From the NCBI GenBank assembly GCA_020086605.1, contig JACBWW010000048.1:2558012-2622011 (forward strand): DNA of 64,000 bases. The letters run 5' to 3'. A model generated the notes under the pieces. The model was given only the letters and a program-made list of their open reading frames with translations, did no database searches and was not told where the DNA came from. Each line of letters begins with the position of its first letter. Positions within the stretch are counted from its first letter, which is position 1. The stretch comes from Lanius collurio. Taxonomy: Eukaryota > Chordata > Aves > Passeriformes > Laniidae. Position numbers and translations under genes: made by a program. Positions 38,606-49,391 of the stretch are shown in pieces.

Positions 38606-40117
38606 CTATTTCAGGAAGATAGATTTTGTGTTGAAAAACAAGAAATGACCATTCTGCATCAGTATTAGATGAAAGGCAGATAGCATGAAAACACATTTGA
38701 CACAATATATTCTTGTCATAAAGCAAAGACTTATCAAGGCCGTCTTCACTTGGTTTTTCATATACTTCACAGTTATGATCTGCAGGACCATGGCCACTAC
38801 ATGACACTGACAGAACTTAAAAGCTAAACAGAAGCACATCATAGCTCACAAAAAATGCGAGGAGTTAAAAGGTTTTGTTTCTACTATCATTAATACATGT
38901 GGTCAATAATTTCACCAAGTTGTAACCCAGAAAGCAAAATAAAAGTGTTTGGTGTTGAACATCTTCAAGTTGTAACAATCAAACAGATTGTTCAAAGTTA
39001 GATGTAAAATGCTTCCAGAAACTTCAGAAAGTCAAAACCCTCCTCTCATCCTGGTTCATATCTATGGTGAGGGTAAGTGCAGCAAGATAATGGAGAGGAT
39101 ACACTGGGGTGTTAAAATCCCCAGAAGTTCATAGATTAATGCAAATGTTTTTAAGCAGATATATATTAAGAGTAGCTATTAATATGCAAATCACGTAGAT
39201 AATACATTCCTAGAAGAAACCTGACAGGAGAAGATCATCCTGATCATTAGAGAATATTGAAGAGATGGAGAATACATAAATGAAAGTGAGCCAATTTAGA
39301 AAATCAGACTGTGACTGTCCATATGGAGGCAATAACTTGTATATAATTATCCATGGAGAATATTGACACTATGTTTAATGCAGTAGAAAGTATAAACCAG
39401 GATGGAACTGAAAATAAAATAATCACTGCTTGCAACAGATAAGGGACTATACTACAAAACCACCAAGAAGGAATTGACCTTATCCTGCACATTATTACTG
39501 CATTTCAATTTAATGTAGGATCTGTCAAAATCTGACTAGCAGGGCCCCAGCATGTGAAGAGCTGCAAACTACTTCTATAAGCAGTTGCAGTTCACTGTGC
39601 CTATAAATACTCCTTACCTCAGTTTACCAAAGTTTAACTAAATGCTATCTGATTCTCAGTGGGTACTGGAATGCATCTAAGAGGAAGATAAATCTCACCA
39701 GTGACTAATTAGTGGCAGTAATCTAAAAGCCATGAAAGGTATCACTAAAGCTACCTCAAAACTCTAAAAATCCTGCTAATACTGATTTTTTTAGCAGGAA
39801 GTGAGGCTTGTATATTGAAAACAACTAGTGAGAATGAGCTCAATCCCAATTCCCCTCCTCTTAGAAAACTTCAAACTAAGTAGTTAGCCTTGTAAACAAA
39901 CACATTTCTAGGCTCTCATTCTCAGGTCAATACCAATCTTAGTTTAGATCTAAAGTGACATCAGAAATTCTCAGAAAAAGTAAAAAAATAAAATATTCTA
40001 CCAATGTACCTAACTGCTGCTTGAGAAAGAAACACAGAATTTCCACATCTACATGTTTCAGTTTCCTAGTCATGTATGAACTTGGAGAAAATACAGAAGA
40101 TTCTTGATAGTACTCAC

Positions 40118-40214
40118 CACTGAGACAGTTCTGGCAAAAGATCTCTTTAAAATATGTACAGGTTCACTAGTTTGCTGTTTTCCTTTGGATGCACTGCCAT
40201 CACTTGTTGGCAAC
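40118..40214 (-). CDS. MYCBP2: MYCBP2 exon w12 (linker after PHR1)
   Basis: Residues 508-540. A Ser/Lys-rich LPTSDGSASKGKQQTS stretch, then PVHILKRSFARTVSV. The first half looks disordered and the second begins the helical region between the PHR domains. Acceptor CTCCCAG, donor GTG|GTGAGT. Leaves in phase 0. Confidence 0.94.
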
Positions 40215-41484
40215 CTGGGAGAAAAATTTTAGAACTTACTTGAAATCTCCAGTTTTTACTTTTAGTAGAGTTTTGTATTGGGTTTGGTGGTTTTTTTTTT
40301 GTTTTGTTTTTTTTTTTACTTTTTGTGGTTTTTACTGTTTTTATTGTTCAAGTAGAAAAAAAAGTTCAACAACATAATTATTCAAAAAATGTTCAGTTTC
40401 AAAATAAGTTCCTCCAGTTTCCTGATCATTTTAGACCAGCAACCAAATACCTTGAATTCTGTTCAACAGGTAGTACTGTGACTATTGAAAATGAGGTTGA
40501 GATTTAATTACATGGAATTATTACACAAGTATCTACTGTATTCCTTCAGATGACATCAAGACTAGAAATGCTTTTCCTTAAAGAACACTGGTTTTGTGGA
40601 GGGAAAATATATGCAAAGGTTAAAAATACAGACAGCATCCACTACTGCAGCACCTTCTCTTTTGTGCCACTCTTTGGTCTTCAGAGGCCTCAAGGCTTGT
40701 TTGCCTTTTGGCTACAGCCAAAGAATCTCCCCAAAGAATCACCCAAATGGTGAATTTGTCATGCCAGGACTTCACGTACATCAAAACGAAACCTTCACCT
40801 GGAGAGACAGGGTGTCTGTGGACATAAAGCTGAATGGCAGAAGTGAACTGTTTTGCAAAGGCACCTTGGAAAGGACATGCTTAGAAAGGACAATAGCAGA
40901 AGAACTGGTATGAAAGAATTCCAAGTTTCAGAATCGGCGTGGGGGCCAGGGGAATTACATACACACAAAATATAAAAATCAGGTCTTACATGTATCTGAG
41001 GAAATCTGCAAAATATATTATCAACACAGTGAAGGAGTTCCTAGTTATTAAAACAAGAGTTACATAACATTTATCACAGCAATGGTAAGTTCATGGTAAC
41101 TTATTGTAAAGCATAGTTCATTGCTGATTTTGGCTTTTTTTCATTAATATAATCTGTTCAATAGTTCCTAAACTGAGGGCTACCAAATAGAGCACTTCCC
41201 AACCAGCAAAAAATATTACTCATGTTATGTAAAATTGTGAGGTTCTATGGATGTAAATGAAAATCTCAATACTCAGGCAGGATGACTGCAGAAAAAATAG
41301 CAAGGAAGTAAATGTGGGAATAATTTATTAGTTTTCTCAAAGACACTAAGTTTTCCCTGCATTTTTCAGATCCTGATTTCCTTCACTTAATGCAGTATTA
41401 TTTTCATGAAACATGGTTATAATGAATTTAATATTTCTATTTTAAAAACATGCCAGTAAATTGTTCCCGAGGTTAAATTATTAC
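40215..41484 (-). other. Intron w11/w12 (1.3 kb)
   Basis: Contains T-rich low-complexity sequence at about 40285-40350. A plus-strand block at 40550-40913 has two overlapping open frames (67 and 105 codons) and is less AT-rich than its surroundings. I recognise no domain in either frame and treat the block as unexplained non-coding sequence, possibly an old repeat. Confidence 0.6.
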
Positions 41485-41568
41485 CTGTATAGTAATTGTG
41501 GAATCTGCCCTGCATTCACATCTGTACCATTATTTGACTTCTTGGAGCTTTTAAACTGAAACACAACA
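41485..41568 (-). CDS. MYCBP2: MYCBP2 exon w11 (PHR domain 1, end)
   Basis: Residues 480-507. [16 protein letters not shown] and AGQIPQLLY. The G-Q-I-P-Q-L-L-Y strand closes the PHR fold and recurs as GQIPQILYY at the end of PHR2 in w19, showing that the two domains are paralogous. Acceptor TTTCAG, donor TACAG|GTAATA, phase 2. Confidence 0.96.
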
Positions 41569-41651
41569 CTGAAAGAAAAATAACCCAATTATCATTCAAG
41601 TCAGATTAGAGCTCTTATTTTTCCATAAAAAATATAGAAAAAAATATATAC

Positions 41652-41786
41652 CCATCATCTGTAGTAATAGAGGCCTGGCCATGAGATCCACAATCACTGC
41701 TCGGTCCTGACACTCTTGCCCAGGCTACATACCACCAGCCAGCTTGCAGGAGTACTGGCTCATCAAACATCATTGCATATTTCTCT
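41652..41786 (-). CDS. MYCBP2: MYCBP2 exon w10 (PHR domain 1, middle)
   Basis: Residues 435-479. EKYAMMFDEPVLLQAG, then WWYVAWARVSGPSSDCG and GQASITTDDG. The W-W-Y strand followed by the S-G-P-S-S-D-C-G loop is strongly conserved in PHR domains. Acceptor TCACAG, donor GATGG|GTATAT. The intron to w11 (41569-41651) is only 83 bases. Confidence 0.97.
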
Positions 41787-42658
41787 CTGTGAGAAGTAAA
41801 TTTTGAAAAATGTAAGATGTGAATTATTTTTTATATTAACTTTTAACAAATTATACCCTGACTAAAAAAGAAATTGAGAAATAATGGAATTAAGCTGTAT
41901 CTATTTATATTCAAAACCCGTAAGTTTTTAATTGAAAAACATTGTAGCAATTAAAAAATAATAATTCTGAGGACCTACAAGCACCTAAGGTTAGCTTGAT
42001 CTTGAATTATGAAAACAATCAGGTATCAATGCCAAATAGAGTAAGAAGACACTAACTTAACACACACAAAATCAATTATATTTAATATATAATACTGCAA
42101 GTAAAGTATTGATTATAAGGTACTATATAATATTAATTTGATTTCAAAAAATGTTGGTAAATTACAAGAACTTATACATAAATCCTTCATAATTACAATA
42201 AATATTAAAGAAAGTAATAGAATATATATTTAGGGGATTGATATGAAAGATTTAAACCTGATAGAATTAATCACATATAATTTGAATTTTAAATTACTTC
42301 ATTACAGGGAATTAAAAAGCAGCTACAACATGGCTAACCCCATACATACGCACAAAAGAGCTGCTGCAATATTTTGTCTCATCATCTCATCACAGGAAGA
42401 TGGGATTTGACTTGGCTTTATACAAGAGCAAGAATTAGATTACTTGTTGTCTTTTAATTTAAATATCATAATGGTTTGGGGATGTATTTGGTGTTTTACT
42501 ATTTCCCCACATTCTTTAGAAGTTTTCTATTCGTTGCTACAAAATTCCAATGATGTAGATCATCTCTGTTGATATTTAAAGTGATATCAAAATGAGTATG
42601 GGGAAAGTGAAAACAAAGATCAAGAAGCAAGTGTAAGTAGGCAAGCTAAACCTCTTAC

Positions 42659-42878
42659 CTGGCAGCACAATCATATGCTAAGACATCTGTCTCAGCAAGG
42701 AGGTCTCCATCTGTCTCATGATCTCCCCCATCTGGGCCCAATTCAAACAACTTTATTTTAGCAGTGTATTCACCTCTACCACCAAAAAGACCAAGACCAC
42801 CTAGCAAAATATCGGTATCAGCACAGAAACGGATAGCTTCTACTGAGTGGGCTGAATAACCCCAGCCTCCTCCATGAC
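42659..42878 (-). CDS. MYCBP2: MYCBP2 exon w9 (PHR domain 1, first half)
   Basis: Residues 362-434. HGGGWGYSAHSVEAIRF is followed by ILLGGLGLFGGRGEYTAKI and LFELGPDGGDHETDGDLL. The G-L-G-L-F-G-G-R-G-E-Y glycine loop and the acidic GPDGGD segment are hallmarks of the PHR beta-sandwich found in PAM, Highwire, RPM-1 and BTBD proteins. The domain is thought to mediate protein interactions in growth control. Acceptor TTTGCAG, donor GCCAG|GTAAGA. Leaves in phase 2. Confidence 0.97.
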
Positions 42879-42972
42879 CTGCAAAAAAAACCCCAGGGAA
42901 AATATAATTAATCTTAGTCCTTTCTTCTGCAAGCTGGTCACCTTTTGCTATAAAATTTTAGTGTGTACATAC

Positions 42973-43098
42973 TTTCAAATCTGTTAACAACACTATAGTC
43001 TTCTTTAGAATAAACTTTCATTACTGCTTGAGTCTCCTCTTCCGTATTTGCAACACCCATTTTTAAGTCCTGCATAGCAGCCAACGTATCAAGGCAAC
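42973..43098 (-). CDS. MYCBP2: MYCBP2 exon w8 (lead-in to PHR1)
   Basis: Residues 320-361. GCLDTLAAMQDLKMG, an acidic NTEEETQAVMK segment and VYSKEDYSVVNRFE, which runs into the first strand of PHR domain 1. Acceptor TTTTAG, donor GAAA|GTATGT. The Ser following Glu is split A|GT with w9. The intron to w9 (42879-42972) is only 94 bases. Confidence 0.95.
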
Positions 43099-44134
43099 CT
43101 AAAAGAAAGTAACCAAAAAGAAGCCAAAATTTCTCACTGTTGATTGAAATGGAAATGAATACTAGTTAAGAAAATCAAAGCAATCTGTTTTGTCCCTAAA
43201 CCACACACATGCTACTGATTAGCTTTATACTTTTGATTACGTCAAGGGGCATTGCTGCAGAATCTCAAGGCTTGCTACTGAAGATCAACTTAATTTATTA
43301 TTCAGAATAACAAACGTGATTAAATCTACTCTGCAATTTTTCCAATGGCAAATAAATTGCCAGTGACAATTTTCCCCTTTTTACACCTACAGTATTACCC
43401 AAAAAGATTTGAAGTAGTAATTGAATTAGGAGCAGATTTGAAAGTTTCCACAGAAGGTTTTTTTTCATACACATGGGTACCTAACATGGCTTACTTTGAC
43501 TCAGACACAAGAAAGTACTGTTCAAATTGAAAGTTATCCTTCTCTAGCACACAATGAAGTGAGCAGGTCAAGGAACAGATGACTTATCACAATCAGTGGA
43601 CAACTGAGTTAAAATTACTTCCAAAGCTGCACTTTGCAGTACTGTTTATACATGAACACAGCGGAATTAATTTTTTCATTTTCAGACTACAAAAAAAACT
43701 ACAAAAAGAAATCATATTTGTCTTAGTGACTCATTATACAACACTGCAAAGTTGTATTTTAATTTGATATACTGCATTTACTTTAAAACAAAAATAATTT
43801 ATTGAGAGCACTTTTTCAGGTTTGGGTTCTTTTTTTTTTGAGATTCCAGGTTAAGAGCATTGACTTTGATCCGTAGCCTTTCCAAAAAGATCATCTAGGA
43901 AGGCGTCTTAATTTATTACACTGGCATCTAACCACAAGTTCCACCAGAACTCTTAAGTCCTCCAACATTATTAAGATGGCAGAAGATGACTATATCAGCC
44001 AAATTATAAGCATTAAGAACAATGGTGAAAGACTACAGTAAAATTTTAACTCAAAAACATCAGGAAGTTTTTAGATTACAGTTTGTTTATACATTAAGTT
44101 ATGTTACTTTATTTCATCAACTATACATGTATAC

Positions 44135-44307
44135 CTAGAATATGCAAAGCTGCATGAGATCTGGTGGTTAGAGCTTTGGAACCTGTTGGAAGAGCAAGTT
44201 CTGGACTCAAAATACTACACCGGGATTGCATGTCTGGAGCTGAGGGAAGCCTGGAATCGGCAACTACTGCATTGTAACTCCACAGCTCCCTGGCATTCGG
44301 GCAAAAC
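44135..44307 (-). CDS. MYCBP2: MYCBP2 exon w7 (linker before PHR1)
   Basis: Residues 262-319, with FCPNARELWSYNAVVAD, MQSRCSILSPELALPTG and ALTTRSHAALHIL. Acceptor GCTCTAG, donor CTAG|GTATAC. The first base completes Arg AG|G from w6. Human has, from memory, FRPNTRELWCYN here, so two Cys positions differ; the Arg to Cys change fits CGC to TGC decay at a CpG. Leaves in phase 1. Confidence 0.95.
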
Positions 44308-45505
44308 CTAGAGCAAGAAGAAACAAAATGAACAAAACTTTCATCTACTGAAAAAATACAAAATCTAACTGATAATTAAATTTTTAAGATATTTAATGTA
44401 AAATGTAGCTCTGCTGGTATAAACTCCTGAAACTGAGCATCACCACTGCAAATACATGAAAACTTTACTAGCTTAACATTCCAGCAAGTGAAAACATACA
44501 AAAAACAATACTGTATTTTAAGCCAGTCATATTAAGGGTTAACAAATTTCAGAAAATTTTAAGTCATTTCTTAAAGCTAATAAATGTTAAAACCATATTA
44601 TCTATTAAGAAGTATGAACTAACTAGCAAAGTACTAAATAGAATGGCAGATGTGGTCAAAAATTATAAAGATGCCAAGTGACAGTAAAAGGCTTACCTTC
44701 AAATAAGCGTAAAAAAATCTTGAGGAATCCAACATATTTTGTTTGGGCTTTTTTGAATGAGTAACATTGCCTCATGGATTTTTAAGGGATTATAAAAAAG
44801 GGCAGCATAAACAAGGGAACACAAAGACTTTCTATAATTTAGATTAACACATAGAAAAAGAAAATGAAATCTTTGAAACCACTATGCAAAAGGAAGAAAC
44901 AGTAAGAAGACAGTCTATGGGAGTGTTCTGTATAAGCACAAAAGGCATTTTTCACTTGGTACACTTTTAAAAATCTAACGGAGAAAGAAATAGTTTTTTA
45001 ACTAAAAATATTAAAGGGCACCATACGTATTCAGGATTTCAGTAAGACAGCAATGTTCAAATTTATACACACATGACATTACACAAGCACTTAAATTTCA
45101 CTAAAAGATTAAGTCACAAAGCTTTGAAGAAATGTTTAAAATGTGTCATCAGAATTCTGTCTCTATACAAGAAACTGAATCCATCATTTCAGTAGGCATG
45201 AATTAAAATGTCCAGAAATAACAACATACCAGGTATTTAACTACTAATAGGCATAATTATGAACATGTCTCTTTTTCAGACTGTTCTAGAATTTTCTATT
45301 GAACAAGAATGGGATACAACAAGAGAAATAAATCCACTCTTCTGTTAAGTATTTAAGCTCTAGATTTAGGTCTACAGTCCCCAAAATACTGCAAGACAGT
45401 AAAACACCTCAATTCATGTTTACCCATAATAAAAATCTAACGTGTGACTTTGGACTTCCTCAAGCTGAATAACCATTTTATTGTCTACAAGTTGAATATC
45501 ATTAC

Positions 45506-45593
45506 CTTGCCTCCTGTGAAACTTGCTGCATTCCCATGGCCATTGATAACTGAGTTTTTTCACTAATTGAGTCTTCCAGTGGATTTAGATAGG
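45506..45593 (-). other. Candidate cryptic or alternative exon in intron w6/w7
   Basis: An 88-base segment is bounded by a TGTATTTTCAG acceptor and a GCAAG|GTAATG donor. One frame is open throughout (28 codons, including LEDSISEKTQLSMAMGMQQ) and joins w7 in frame. It contains an ATG in a strong context, GCCATGG. Spliced after w6, however, the inherited frame reads AGC and then reaches TAG after nine more codons, and the length of 88 shifts frame. It would therefore act as a poison exon, or as an alternative N terminus if transcription began nearby. No expression evidence is available. Confidence 0.25.
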
Positions 45594-45674
45594 CTGAAAA
45601 TACAGAGGGCACCCTCTAAGGGATATGGGTGCTACTCTAATCTCAGTATAATTTAAGTAAGAACTGGTACTTAA

Positions 45675-45701
45675 CCCATGAGATTCAAACAATCTCATGG
45701 G
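45675..45701. repeat. Perfect 11-bp inverted repeat (hairpin)
   Basis: CCCATGAGATT, a five-base CAAAC loop and AATCTCATGGG form a perfect stem. It lies in intron w6/w7 near the candidate extra exon. It is structural only; no function is assigned. Confidence 0.9.
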
Positions 45702-46627
45702 CTTGTGCATAATGCTGAACTACAACCATCCATGGTACTTCCTATGTCATAAACAAACGTGTTAGGGAAACATGTGCTTCATGTTAATTGGCTGACAGCT
45801 GTTAAATTCCTGAATTTCAATTTTGGATGAAGATATCCAAAGTAGCATGCCAGTAGCTTTTCAAGACATGATCCAATGAGATACCATCTTTTCCAGATGA
45901 ATGCCAACTATGCCAGCTGGTTCCCTGTGTTACTCTAACTTGTTTTGTTCAAACAATTTAAACATCATCAATCTCTCAAACTCAGATGGAAATTCAGATT
46001 TCTCTCCTAAATGATAGCTAACATACCTTTTAAATTGTTACAGAAGAACTGGATGTTATGATTCTGCTTTGGAACAAAGGCTTATTATCTTCACTTGCTC
46101 AAAGACTCCACTCCAAAGACTGATATAAAAACAATTAGTCTGCTGTCTATGCGATCTAAATAAACACCTTTATTTTAACCTCCCAAAATGTCAGAACTGA
46201 AAAAAATACCATTGCTCTACCCTTTCTTCTATTCAAGTCTTAACCACTAATACCCGACAGAAGAGCAATTTAAGACACACACATATGGCAGCTGAATACG
46301 GTAAGGAAGTTATTCAGTCAAGTGTTAAGTAGATAGAGAAGAGGGAATAAAGACAGTAACAAAACAGAACAGATTAAAATCCCCAAAATATTATGAGACT
46401 GGAATGAGAATGATGCAAAAAATAAATTTAAAAAAATGCAGGCAAGAGAACATGTTTGTTTAGGGCTTACTTGAACAAACCATCCAAAAAATGTGAAAAA
46501 TATTTATGAAAGACTAATAATTGCTTTTCATTTACTGGCAAATAAGTATAATCAAATCTGCAGCCTCGCAAAGTATTTTAAAAAGGATTTCTCTATTACT
46601 AATTAAATAGCTGTAATCCACACTTGC

Positions 46628-46781
46628 CTCCAAATAACGTCATAGACAGGATCCAGACACACACCAGAACCTTGAAGGTCTTCCTGCTCAGAATCATTGA
46701 ATGTTTTGCAACTGCCATCTACTTTGTTTATCAGAAGACACTTAAAAGGAGGAGGTTCTGATATTGAAGCTGGTACCAAAC
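46628..46781 (-). CDS. MYCBP2: MYCBP2 exon w6 (linker)
   Basis: Residues 211-261. LVPASISEPPPFK is followed by CLLINKVDGSCKTFND, an acidic SEQEDLQGSG stretch and VCLDPVYDVIW. The acceptor is GATCTAG. The donor is TGGAG|GCAAGTG, again GC instead of GT and a near-perfect GC-AG consensus. The Arg codon is split AG|G with w7. The preceding intron (46782-47140) is only 359 bases. Confidence 0.95.
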
Positions 46782-47140
46782 CTAGATCAGGGAGCAAAAA
46801 GAGCAAACAAACATGAAGATTCCACTCATTATTGCTTCATGCTTAGAAAATGTCATGTAATACAGTAGGGAAGAACAGATATACTGCTACAACAAAAAAA
46901 TAAAGAGTAGTAAGATCTAAATGCAAGTGAAGGTTAGACTTTTACATTATTATTTTTAATAAAAGATATATTTCTAAAGAACCCAGGATCATCATATACA
47001 GTAAAACTAGAAGGCCACAATATTTTTATTCCTTCCCTTCATGTTTTTGACTTGTTGCTCCTCTGTTGCTTACACAACTGAACTCATTTTTTCCTCTAGT
47101 ACTTCTATGAGCATTTAAAATAACATAGAAGTGTTCTTGC

Positions 47141-47345
47141 CTATTATATGCCTGCTTGCAAATATCTCTGATGTAGCAAGCACATGAGAATTAATGAGAG
47201 CTTCGTCGATCCGGAGAAAAGTCTGGTCTCCACTCGCTCCAATCCATGTAGCTTTGCGCCCATATTTGGAACCTATATTAGGCATAGGTGCTGGTTTTGC
47301 ATTCCAGTAGGGCATATCCAGAATTGGTCTGCCAAGTTGACCTTT
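47141..47345 (-). CDS. MYCBP2: MYCBP2 exon w5 (end of RCC1-like region)
   Basis: Residues 143-210. It opens with KGQLGRPIL, closing the RCC1 blade begun in w4, then runs through PYWNAKPAPMPNIGSKYG and GRKATWIGASGDQTF to SEIFASRHIIG. The acceptor is CTGTAG. The donor is ATAG|GCAAGA: a GC rather than GT donor, with good match to the GC-AG consensus. No nearby GT would preserve the known protein join to w6 (HIIG|LVPAS). Leaves in phase 1. Confidence 0.95.
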
Positions 47346-48511
47346 CTGTAGAAAGAATGCAACAATCAGTAAGTGACAGTGAGTCTGAAAGATGGTTAAA
47401 TTACTTCAATAGTTTTATCATACAAAACTGGTAAACTGGAAGACTTTACCACAAAACCACCTTCAAAATGCAATGGCTGGTCCAAGTGAAGCGTTACATA
47501 CAAGGAACAAGTTACTGACAGATATACTCCTCCTCCCCCTTTTCCAGTTAGGTTTTTGAGAAAACTTTTGGTTAAATGCAACTCAAACTCTTTGTCATGC
47601 ATAAACCTCCTCTCTATCTTCAGAATCAAATATAAAAGTATTATTTTCCTACAATGTTAAATATCTGATTAACATCAGTGCTAACAAGGAATACATTCAT
47701 AAGAAAAAGAAATCTATTTTCAGATAGAGACAGTCCATAAAAGTTCAGAATTGACTAAGTTTTTTAGAGTAAATACCTCTTAAAAGCACCTAGAAATCGA
47801 TAAGCAAGTCAAACTTGAGCTAAAAAAACCCATGAAGTGCCTCAGCAAGTATCTCCACACATGCTCATGAACACTTATCTGGAGATCTAGGGCCATACCT
47901 CTATGTACAATTAGTTACTGAAATGGACCAACAGTTTCTATGCTGCACCTAAGAATATAGAAAGAACTGCTGCAATAAACCTGCTCAGGCTCCATCTACC
48001 TCCCCCTCAGGCTCAGACAATGCACTGCATGCCAATGAAGTGATTAGAGAAAGGAAATGCATATACAGCAAATGTCTTCTTTCCAGTACATTACTAATTT
48101 TTCTTTCTTCATAATGTAAGTAAACATAGCGAAGACATTTTCAAGTAACATGCTTTGTTTTGACTTTGTCCTGACTATGAAGCTTTCAGCAAACTTTCAA
48201 GCACTACAATATTAAAACCAGACACAAAAAAGAAGTGGTCTAAATATGGCCTAAACTTATTTTTTTTAGAGAACAGAAAAACCTTTAGTCAACTGACAAG
48301 GTTTTCTATCCCATTTCTGAGAGTGAACTTGGTTTTTCAGAGGCCAAGGTTTCACTGCAAGACAACAAAACTTAAACCTTTACATGTCCATGTCAGTTTT
48401 GACAGGAACATAGATACCAAAGCTCTTGCTTAAATTTTGAAAAACAACAAAATATTACTCACTTTTAATTCAAAATATGCCTTTTGCTTTCAAAATTTCA
48501 CCCTTCACCTT

Positions 48512-48543
<32 letters not shown>

Positions 48544-49273
48544 GGCAAAAAGATTTCAAAAGGTTAAATTTCTCTTCTGTTGTGTTTGGAAGTACACAGT
48601 TTTTGAAGTGTGTAAAAATAGCTCAATACCTATATTCTAGCTTTTGCAAAAAAGACCCCAATAAAAACTTTAGAGGGAACGTGCAAACAACAGATTACTG
48701 CAGAGATTGCTATGAGAGGCATCTTTGCAAACACAGGGAGGCACAAAGGGAACTTTACAATGTTTAAATGCTTATTTAGTGAATATAAGAATGGATTCCG
48801 CATGGACAAGGGAAAATACACACCAGGTGGATATGAAAGATGACTACTGAAGTTGTGCTGTGTTATACTGAGCAATAACCCCTCCCCTCAAGTTAAAGTA
48901 GAACTTCTGCAACTCACTGCAATGTCTATGAAAGAAACCAAGACACCTTTTTCTATCAGAGACAGGTAATAAAATAGGCAACATTTACTTAGAACCAAGC
49001 TTGAAACAGTAAAGAGTTTGAGAAAACTGGTGCACCTTATAAAATAACACTGTTTTAAATCACCATCTTCATTAAAATATAAAAAACCCACCAAGAATTC
49101 TTGGCATTATGCTTTTTTAACCATAACAGGCTACATTTTAAAATACAACAGGCACAAAAGACATGCAGAAGTCATACATAGTTCTGTAACAGCAAGTATA
49201 AGCCATGTTGGAAGGTCTCTGAACAACACATTAACTACTAGCTTATTCCCATAAGCAAATAACATTTCCTTAC
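47346..49273 (-). other. Intron w4/w5 (1.9 kb) with poly-T tract
   Basis: Ordinary intron apart from an uninterrupted run of 28 T at 48516-48543, which reads as A28 in the transcript. No retrocopy body or polyadenylation signal is visible next to it. Confidence 0.8.
48516..48543 (+). repeat. Poly-T tract of 28 bases
   Basis: Twenty-eight consecutive T on the plus strand, inside the w4/w5 intron. It is the longest mononucleotide run in the window and is expected to vary in length between individuals and to be error-prone in sequencing. Confidence 0.95.
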
Positions 49274-49391
49274 TGAGAAACTTCCAAATGTGAAAACTTG
49301 GCCATCCATTAAGAGAATAGCTGTATGGTTGCTCCCAGCAGTAACTTGTGTACTAGGACCTGGTAATGCTTGCACTAGAGTGGGACATCCC
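49274..49391 (-). CDS. MYCBP2: MYCBP2 exon w4 (RCC1 repeat)
   Basis: Residues 103-142. GCPTLVQALPGP leads into STQVTAGSNHTAILLMDGQ and VFTFGSFS, the next RCC1 blade. The blade finishes in w5 with KGQLGR, so the repeat signature is split by the intron. The first base completes the Arg codon from w3 (AG|G). The donor is TCA|GTAAGG, without the usual G at the last exon base. Leaves in phase 0. Confidence 0.96.

Larger units (their letters stand above)
44308..46627 (-). other. Intron w6/w7 (2.3 kb, GC donor) with candidate extra exon
   Basis: This intron starts with a GC donor. It contains an exon-like segment at 45506-45593 with good splice sites on both sides, and a perfect 11-bp inverted repeat at 45675-45701 lying 80-110 bases upstream of that segment's acceptor on the transcript. 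The rest shows nothing recognisable. Confidence 0.6.

Noticed and set aside
48516..48700. Poly-T as the poly(A) tail of a minus-strand retrocopy
   Set aside because: The sequence next to it on the transcript side has no AATAAA close to the tract, no coding remnant and no flanking duplication.
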